Positions 49,901 through 58,900 of a DNA stretch of 64,000 bases are shown in pieces. Under the pieces are notes generated by a model. That model had not been told where the DNA came from and searched no databases. It saw only the letters and a list, made by a program, of their open reading frames with translations. Origin of the DNA: Branchiostoma floridae (taxonomy: Eukaryota; Chordata; Leptocardii; Amphioxiformes; Branchiostomatidae); contig NC_049987.1 of assembly GCF_000003815.2 (NCBI RefSeq), forward strand, positions 10,424,307-10,488,306, read 5' to 3'. The translations under genes were made by a program, and so were the position numbers. How positions within the stretch are numbered: the first letter of the stretch is position 1; every line of letters starts with the position of its first letter.

Positions 49901-52900
49901 CACTCAGCCACTGCACCAGTACAATTGTATGTAACTAGACAACATCTTAATAGTACACTGTATTAAGATGTTGTCTTTGACGAATATTCATTTCTTGTTT
50001 TTGTATATCATGTTCTCACAGGTCCCTTGCATTGTGGACAATGGAACAAACTCCTTTGACCTTTCCCCCCTGATCAAGGCCGAAGGTCACTTCATGGCGC
50101 CCTCAATAGGAGGGACCGGGGCGTACTACATTAACATCTGCCGACCTTTGAACCCAATCCCTGGTGTTCGCTGTCCACCGGGGGCCTCTGCTTGCATGAA
50201 GGAAGACAACAAAAATCCTGTGGTATGATTCTTGCTTTTATCATCGATAAGTTTGTTGTGAAACTTGCTCTGTATGATGTAATCCTTGCATTGGAGACAT
50301 ATATCTGGAAAGTAATATATTAAGCTAAATGCATCTACCAATGTCCTACTTTATTAGTGTAGCAGACTTCATGTAACATCATGACATGATCTGAAATAGT
50401 CGCTAAGCGTACATTTGATTTAAAACTGTAAAAAAACATTATGGACAAGAATGCCTAAATTCCGACATTTAGAATCATTTATTTGAAATACAGTTATTAC
50501 GTAGTCATCGATTTTTAAAAACAGATTACAAACGACAATGCGGTTTGGCGAACATTGAAGAGCTTGATTAAAGAGCATTGTTATGAAGAATTGTTGTTTG
50601 ATAAACAAATTGTTGCCTCTGTACACTTGATCCACCTTTCCAAATATGTACATTGTGATATTAGCTATAGCTACATGTTTCAACATATAATAGAACTTGT
50701 TATTGATTGTGTTTGAGAGCACAATTTTTGTTGTGTCACTTATTTGATTTTTTTTTACGTAACAGAGCCTTGGTCGAGTGTTTGAACAACCCAAAATCAA
50801 CCCAGTCACAAAAGAGATCACAATCATCTACAAGCATGGCTCCAGGTGTGAGAGTAACCCTGACTACAACAACACTGCTCAGATTGTCTTCCGCTGTGAA
50901 CAGGGAACATCAGTGGTGAGATACCATGTTTTTTTAAAATCAAATATCTCATGGTCTTTGATGTAAAAGACTGTTATGTATAGTGTATAGCAAAAACTGC
51001 AAATTCCATTCTTTCGACCCAGTGTTATATGGAGGGTAATTAACACAAAATAGCAGTTTCTCAAGCAACTGGATGGATTGTTGACCCAGTTTCCTATCTG
51101 ATTTACTTTATTTACAAACCTCGGTTTCATAAATGACCTACCTTGGACCGTAGTCCTCTTTCCCCCCACAGTGAGTCCAATGGTCAGAAAATGGACTTAG
51201 TAATACTTAGGGAGGATTGAAGATGGACTTACTCTCTTATAATAAATTGGTGTGAAGTACTTACTCTGGATAATAGTCCACATGGCAAAATGGGGTGGAC
51301 TTACTGTGGGAGTAACTCCCTAACAAGTAGGTCAACCTATATTTAATAAAAACTATACTGGCTACTTGTACATTCATCCTCTTTTAAGTCCCAGGTTTGC
51401 AATGATGATATAGCCATGTGTATCGTATTACCTGGATGTCTGAACTTAAATGATGTAAAGCAGGTGATAGCCTTATAGTCCTTTTCAAAGCAGTTTTCTG
51501 TAATCTCATGTTTGTGTTCCCCCAGGGAAGCCCACAGTTCAGCTACAAGACAGATGACTGTGTGTACTTCTTTGAGTGGAAGACCAATGTGGTGTGTGCG
51601 GCACCCAAGCCTGTCCAGACCACACAGTGCACCTATACAGATCCAGCCATCAAGTACACATTCAACCTCACCAGTCTCAGAAGTACTGGCGATAATGGAT
51701 ATGAGGTGACAATTATAACATGCTAAATATGATTCTCTTTCTTAAAAGTAGTGGTTTATAAAGTACAATATTAGAGTCAACAGTTGCTAGTCTTGAAAGA
51801 AGTACTGAATGATAGAAAGATGAAAGAAGTACTTGTCGATCTCTCTGTCAATTTATCATGAAGTTTTGGAAAGATGTTTGAGTGACTGGAAATGGAGTAT
51901 TTCATGAAAGAAGAAAGTTGTAGATAGAAGAAGTTAAGATAATCTCATAGCCTTTTTGAGGCTGTAGGGGCACTATGGTCAATTATCCACTGTGTCTTGG
52001 TACAATATTGGAAAGCAGAGCCCAACCCTCTCCTTCCACCTCCTTTTACCTCCTTAACTGAAGTCAGGTACCTGGGGGAGTGAGGACAGTCACATAAAGT
52101 ATCTTTCCGACACAAGGAACACCTGAGGAATGGAACCCGTGACCTCTCAGTCTCATGTCTTCTAGCTTAGCCATGTGGCCATATGATGCCACAAGGAAGT
52201 TATGCTCAGCCTGATAAATGTAACTGTTGAAAAGCAGTCAGTGCATATCTTGGTCTATCTATAGGTTTGGCTGTCATGTTGCAGTATCTAAGATCTATTT
52301 CTTGTCATTTCTTCAGGTGGAGGACAATGTACAAGGTGGCAAGTACAGTCTGAACGTCTGTGGCACCGTCCCCAGGGCCGGCTGTGACCCGGACACAGCT
52401 GTGTGTGTAACCCTAGCTGACGGGAAGAAGATCTCAGCAGGCAAGTTTAACACCCAGACCTTCAAGTACGAAGGAAACCTGCTGACGCTGTCCTACAGTG
52501 ATGGGACGACTTGCAGAGGGAGTGAGAAGTACAGTACCAACATCATATTCAAGTGTGCAGATGAAGAAAACAGCCAACCTGCTATCTTTAGTGTAAGTTT
52601 ATGTGTCCACATCAAATGTACCTAATAAGAGAATCATAATACAGATTTCCTTTCAACTGATATTGCCTCTTGAAATTTTGTTTCATCAAATATTGTATCT
52701 TTTAATGAAAAACTTTCACGTATATTGTACCATGAAAATTAGTTAAATCTTATTTTAACACTTATACAGCATAACACTCAGAAATCAATGTACCTCTTAG
52801 AATTTGTAACATTTCAAGTTTGATTTAAAGCATTATTATGACTACTACATTATCTCATCACCAAACGACATGTTTACACACAACAGGGTTATACTGCCTC

Positions 52901-55900
52901 TTTGCAGGGTGACATATCCTTCTGTTTGCTGATTACACGATGGGGATGCGCCTGGTCTCTGGTCTGGGTGAATGGTGTAATAATTTAGTACATTTGTCTA
53001 TCTTTCCCTAGATGACAGGATGCTCATACACATTCATGTGGAAGACCTCCCTAGCCTGTCCGCCGGCCAGCCAGCCCTGTGCCATCAACCAGAACGGACA
53101 GACCTACGATCTCAACCTCCTCTCACAGGAGACCAACAGCTGGAGGTTCAGGGACAAGTTTGGCAACAAGTATTACCTGAACCTGTGTCAGCCTGTACAC
53201 CAGGGACCACCAAGTATGTCAAGCAATGCAGCTAGAAATATTCCTTTCTTTCCCTATTTTTTACTTATAATGTGTGTAGTTACCATGATTTGCAGACTGT
53301 GATAGACATTTTGATCAATAATCCAATCTGATGTGCTACTTTAAATCCTGTCATGCCACTAATCTTGTGCATTTGGGAAAGGCCTAGCACCTTAACACAA
53401 ATTTTCTCACTTCACTCAAGTGAAAATGAGTACCTAACTGCGGGGGCCACTTTATTTGATACAGAACAATAAGAAACATTCTGTAATGATCATCATCATG
53501 ATTGTGGGAAGGAAAAAGAAAAAAAGAGGATATTTGGATGAGGATTAGCAATCATTAACCCTGCTTATGGTAGCTTTATAAATCATGTGTGAAAATGATA
53601 TCCAATGTGTTTGTATACTATCTGCCATGTTTTACTGTTTTATTTTGTTGATTTCCTCCTAAAGATGTCCTCAATAAAACCCTGTCTAGAATTTCACGTA
53701 ACATTTCACCGAAGACTATATTATGCCTACTGATCGCTGTATGTTTCTGTACACTACAGGATGTGACCCTAATGCTGCTGCATGTAGACAGAGGCCTGAT
53801 GGTACAGTTGATAATCTGGGAGTGGTCAGCTCCCAGACTATGAACGTGGATGGTAAGCACAATTCCTAACATATCATAACCAATAAATGTACATGGAAAA
53901 TTTCTAATTGTAATGTTACAAGCACAAAAAAAGCTATTTGAAAAGTAGTGGCTGAGATTTGATTGCATTTCAGCACCAAGGACAGATGCTAGTCAGTAGG
54001 TGTTAATTTGCTAAGTCTACTGTACCTACTGACGCCAAAGGATCAGAAAAGTGTTTTGCAACCCTTTTCGTTCAATTCATCGAGTTTATTAAGAACATAG
54101 GGATGGATTGTTTTATAAAAAGCTGTAGTTGTCAACAGCAGTATAGTATTACATAACTAATACAGAGTTTTAGCTCTCTGTGTTTGCATACAATTAAGAA
54201 GATGGTACTCCTTTCATCACACCACCTTCACAAATTCGTCTGATATGTACGTATTATCATATTTGTCCCCTCCACCTCCCAGACACAGGGTTGAAGGTTG
54301 TGTACAGCGAGGGTGGGGCAGGGGTGTGTGACGACCACTCCCGTAGGTCCAACAGTGACACGGCCTCCATCGAGGTCCAGTTCTCCTGTGGTTCTACGGT
54401 GGGAGGGCCCCAGCTGCACAGTATAGACAGCAATGGGAGATGCCACTTTGTGGTCAACTGGATGTCTGCCATCGCCTGTGCAACAACAAGGTAAAGATTT
54501 CAGTCATACAGCCTCATTCATTAGCCCTGAATCAATTGACAAATAAAATGTTTGTACTAGGAAGACTTTTTCAAATATCTAATGTCTTCAGCTAACTACG
54601 ATTCAGTAGAAGAACTCTGTATGTTCGTCTTCACATGTTTTAAGAAGAGGGAAGAAGCATATAGAAATATAGGCATGAGTAGAACATAGAATAGCTTTCC
54701 TATCAGTCTGGTTGTATGCAATTTACTGCATTTACAACTTCATTGTCATTGTCACTATAATACACATGCCTGCAAAGCTGGTGTGTAACGCCAAAGGGCT
54801 TTTACACTGGCTATATACATGTAGATACAGATACAGATGCACCAAGGGTAAAAAACAATTTGGTAGGCCGGTATGCCTGAATCCAGTATTCCCTCTTTGC
54901 ACATAAAGGTCTAAGAACAGTCCAAAAGATAAAGACTGATAACTACTGACTAATGATTAGTACCACATACCACAGCATCGGCCTCTCAATACACATCTGG
55001 AAGATTGGTATGCACAAAACCAGTAACTACAACTAAACCAGTAGTCAGAGTAATCTGTATCTGTATCTATATAGCCAGTATAATCGCCCTTCGGCGTAAA
55101 ACACCATATGGTAATGTTTATCTCAAACAATTTGTATTCATATTTGTCAAATGATGTTTTCTGGTAACTTCTGTCTTCAAGACTGAAATGTCTTCAATCA
55201 TTTTTATTCACAGACAACCTGTGACCCCTGAAGATGGAAAGATCAGAGACCCCTTCTCCCAGAGCATCATCCACATCTCACAACTCTACAATGATAACGG
55301 GTGAGTTCTCTTATATTTATTATTGTTTGATGTTGCCTGAAATTTAAACATTTCAAATACAATAAACTAAAAAACTTTGGAGGAATTGAAATGCTGACAT
55401 TTGCAAAAGACTTCTACATAGTCTTTTCCTGCAACTTGTGTAAATTAGAATACTTTTGCCTTTGAATTTTTTGCTTTGATCAAAGTAGCATTTGAATGTC
55501 TGCTTATTTAAAAGATTTCCACTTAATCATGATAATGCTTTCATGACAATTAGATTATCAACGATATTTAAGGATAAACCATAGCAGGAAATTATTATTT
55601 TTTTGCTTATTATAGGTCAGAATACTCGAGGATGAATGAGGGTTCATTTTCTTAAGATTTTTTCGTCTTTTTGTTTATTATAAGAATATGAAGTTGAATG
55701 AAGGTTGATTTTTTCCCCAAATAGTAATTCCTGGAGAGTGACCGGAGACCTGCGACCTAACAGAGACGTGTATGTGTACTACATCAGAATGGACGATGTT
55801 GGCATACAGGAGGACCAGTGCAGGGGTGCTGCCGTGTGCCAAGTCAAGGAACAAGACAAGTTCATGAAGATTCTAGGCAAACCAGACATGATCAATTATT

Positions 55901-58900
55901 ACATGCAAGGTAAGCATGGACAGATGGATTCATATAGAATACAACACGGTGTATTCCGTATCACCTGTAGTTCTAGATCTTACCTGCGGGAGGGCTGGGA
56001 CCGAGGGTGATGCAGAATACACCTTGTTGTATTTTATTTATGTCATACCCACCTGAGAAAACCCATTTTTTTATGCGAAATGTGCCAGAAGTTGAACAAA
56101 TTTGGTGCCCTCGAACAAAAAGTGTTACAACAGCAATGTTCCAACGTCCAAATCAGGTATTCGAATTGCCAACCGCGACGCACTCGGCCCGCTTGAAATG
56201 GTTCGATTTATTCGAAGGAAGCCTGTGTGATATAAACTTCAAGCCTGTGCGATACAGAAAGTTATCACACGGTCCGGAACACCTGTATCTGAGTTTAGGC
56301 AATCAGTGTATATTTATTTATTCATAGACTGTTAATTGGATTATAAATTACAATGTGTTAAACTGTCTGTTATAGATGGAGCCCTAGAAGTTCAAATTCT
56401 TTCTGATACAAGATGTGGGAGAAGAGAAGAAAAGAAGACCAGTACCACCATTATCTTCCATTGCTCGGAATACATTGAAAGGGTAAGGTCATCATTATGT
56501 ATCAATAATTTTTAAACTTGTAATTCCTTAGATTTTTCTGTCAGTCTCTTATAATGTGTTAATACTGTGACAGCTGTCTATCTTTATAGCCAGTATGATG
56601 GTTCAGCATAACACGCCAGGCACCACAGCAGTAGCTGGTTATGTATTACACTTAATGACCGCACGTTTGCAGCTGTTTAGTGAGAATATCTAAGGAAATA
56701 TCCATTTTTGAACATATCAATCCTAAGTTCACTTGACAACTCTCGTACTTGAAAGCTACATAAAAAAAGTGTATTTCTTAATCTTTTCTGGCAGAGATAC
56801 TAATACATAATGTATATTTCTGTATGCCTTCTACACAGGGTCAGCCTGAGTTTTTCTCTGAGTCTCATGATTGTGAGTACATCTTCAACTGGTACACCAA
56901 GGTGGCCTGTTTGAAGGATGATGTGGAGGAGAGTGTGTAAGTCTTCACCTGTACATCAATACTTGAGACACTCAATGGTCAAATTAAGAAAAACGTTGTC
57001 TAGAATCTGTAACAGTTCATGATATGGTTGTATTTAACCTTCATCTCACTGAAGTAGCCCTTTTGCTTCCATGTCTCTACTGGTTACTGGTTAAGGCATA
57101 AGGTCTGAGAATTAATTATCAGACAAATACATGGAATTGAAGGTATTCCTTCATTTAAAGGAAGTTATTCTAATGTTTAAACCTTTGCTTGAAATCCAGA
57201 TTGAAATACATTTAACCTTATGGTATGGTGTCCTTATTATCTAAGGAATTCAGAAAAATCTTACTGACGGTGTGTATGTCCAAGAAAAGAAAAAGGAATT
57301 TGGTCCATCCTTCTGCAAATATTTAAAATGTAACTGTTACAGTCTGGGAGTTTGACATCTTTTTCTTCTCAATGTTTATCTTAATGTTTGTCTTTGTCTA
57401 GCTCCATCCCACCACCTGAACAAAATCTTCCAGATGATGGAACAGGAATTCACCACTTCATCAGCCAGCACAAAAGCTCAGCTGCCACAGTTGTGGGGAT
57501 AATGTTGGCAATAGTCATCATCTGTGTTCTAGTCATCATCTTTCACAAACAGGAGAGAAGGTAGGGAAAACAGTCAGACATTATGATCAAAGTAGTATCC
57601 AGTATTTGATTATACTGCTGCTGGGGTCCCTGACACAGGGATAGGCAGGGATAGGCAGCAATTGGCTTGTCTTCACACCATGCTTCCATGCGGCTCTGTC
57701 CAGTGGCCTCACCCTAGTTAGACCACATACTTAGATATGATTAAGCTGTGCTATTATTTTAGATGTTTGATTTAAGGAACTGTTTAGTTTCTGTGAATTT
57801 TTTCTTGTGTCTCTTAAAGGCTGTTTCTTTCACTTTAAATGGACAATGGAGTAGCCAGTAATTGCTTTCCTCCTAAAGCCACAAAAGTTGACATACGGCC
57901 TGTAATGTCACAAGACAAATCAAGCATTTCTGTTGGATTTCTGTGATATGCTTCCAGTTTGATTAGTAGAAATATCTATGATATGCGCTAATCATATTTT
58001 TGTATTCAGATAAATGATCATAACATGTCCCTTGCTAATTTTTATTTCCCATTTCAGACAAGCATTTGTACGAAAAATGAAATCTTGCTGTGGAAGAGGA
58101 GGAGATCTTAGTCACCCAACCTACAGATATACAAAGGTAAAGGAAATGTACTCTTTAACCTGTCCTGGACATAGATTCTCATTCACATGTTACTGAACGG
58201 TTGCAGTCCCCTATAGGGGATGTTAAGCCATCAGGTTTTTATACCTTCCTCCCCCCGTTGCTTGTCAACATCATGCTATCTCTTAAGGGTGATTTTTCAT
58301 TATATGATAAAGACAAAGATTCATCATGATCTTTCCTCTCCCCAGTTTATGTCCAACGGTGACGAGGATGGGTCGTTGCTAATGGGCGGACTTGACAGCG
58401 ATGAGGAGAGTGGCAACAGCCAATCAGAAGAGGCGTCAGATGACTTCATGGTAGAGTTTGACGCAGAGTCCCATCAACAAAACAGAGCAAAGAGAAAAAA
58501 GGTACGTGAAGAACAAAGGTCTTAGGTCTCATCTGCTTTTGTTCATGGTACTGATTACCCGATGAAACTTCAATGAAACCTGCATTTCTATCACCCATGT
58601 CTGTATAGCCAGCATAACCAGTCTTTAGCATAACACAACAGCTTTTCAGGCATGCAGCTTGGCAGCTCATTATTATCAATATGTCACAACGAACCTTGTA
58701 TATCTGCTTGTGTAGTTTAAAACTATCTATTGTGAATGACCCTATATATATATCTATAGTACTTAATGGCAACAAGTATACAGTTGTTATAGGGAAGTAT
58801 GAATTTTGAACACATCAATTCTTCAGGTCAATAACTCTGGTACTTGAAGGCATGGCTATTTCTATTTGGTACATCTACCAGTGTTTAGAAGTTATTTTGT

